A stretch of DNA of 7,927 nucleotides from Cyanobacteria bacterium K_DeepCast_35m_m2_023 (GTDB lineage: Bacteria; Cyanobacteriota; Cyanobacteriia; PCC-6307; Cyanobiaceae): contig VGQR01000076.1 of NCBI GenBank assembly GCA_016882345.1, forward strand, positions 1-7,927, written 5' to 3'. The notes under the pieces are model-generated. The model saw only the letters and a program-made list of their open reading frames with translations. It was not told the origin of the DNA and did not search any database. This document shows positions 7,927-7,927 of this stretch, one piece after another. The translations under genes and the position numbers were made by a program. The stretch's first letter is position 1; each line of letters starts with the position of its first letter.

Positions 7927-7927
7927 G

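Overview
The window is GC-rich, tightly packed bacterial DNA that most resembles a unicellular cyanobacterium of the Synechococcus/Cyanobium group. Three exact copies of the cyanobacterial HIP1 octamer (GCGATCGC) support this. So do the small DUF427 and DUF1499 proteins and a secreted Gly/Pro/Val-rich miniprotein. The assignment rests on composition and protein resemblance recalled from memory; no search was run.

Layout. Positions 2-490 hold the 3' end of a Gly/Pro-rich repeat protein whose 5' end lies outside the window, followed by a strong intrinsic terminator (527-569). Positions 655-3558 form a plus-strand operon: an ABC ATPase, a DUF427 protein, and two ABC-2 permeases of the PF06182 (formerly DUF990) type, with junctions of 31 bp, 0 bp and a 1-bp TGATG overlap. 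A minus-strand beta-hydroxyacid dehydrogenase (3537-4412) converges on this operon, and the two genes overlap by 22 bp. It diverges from a TVP38/TMEM64-type membrane protein (4496-5110). A small minus-strand ORF (5083-5262) overlaps the end of that gene. A plus-strand pair follows: a secreted Gly/Pro/Val-rich peptide (5346-5651) and a DUF1499 protein (5675-6070). The DUF1499 gene converges on the NAD-dependent DNA ligase gene ligA (6067 to the window end, minus strand), whose N-terminus is cut off.

How the genes work together. The ATPase and two permeases should form one heterodimeric-permease ABC exporter with an unknown substrate. The DUF427 gene sits inside this unit and is probably co-transcribed, so a functional tie is possible but unproven. 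The other genes look like independent housekeeping or envelope genes. Three successive convergent pairs overlap at their 3' ends with no terminator visible between them, which shows how compact the region is.

No phage, transposase, CRISPR array, tRNA or rRNA was recognised. I see no strong case for a wholly new system. The best leads are the near-perfect 255-bp repeat in the first gene, the DUF427 gene inside the ABC operon, and the small uncharacterised ORF at 5083-5262.
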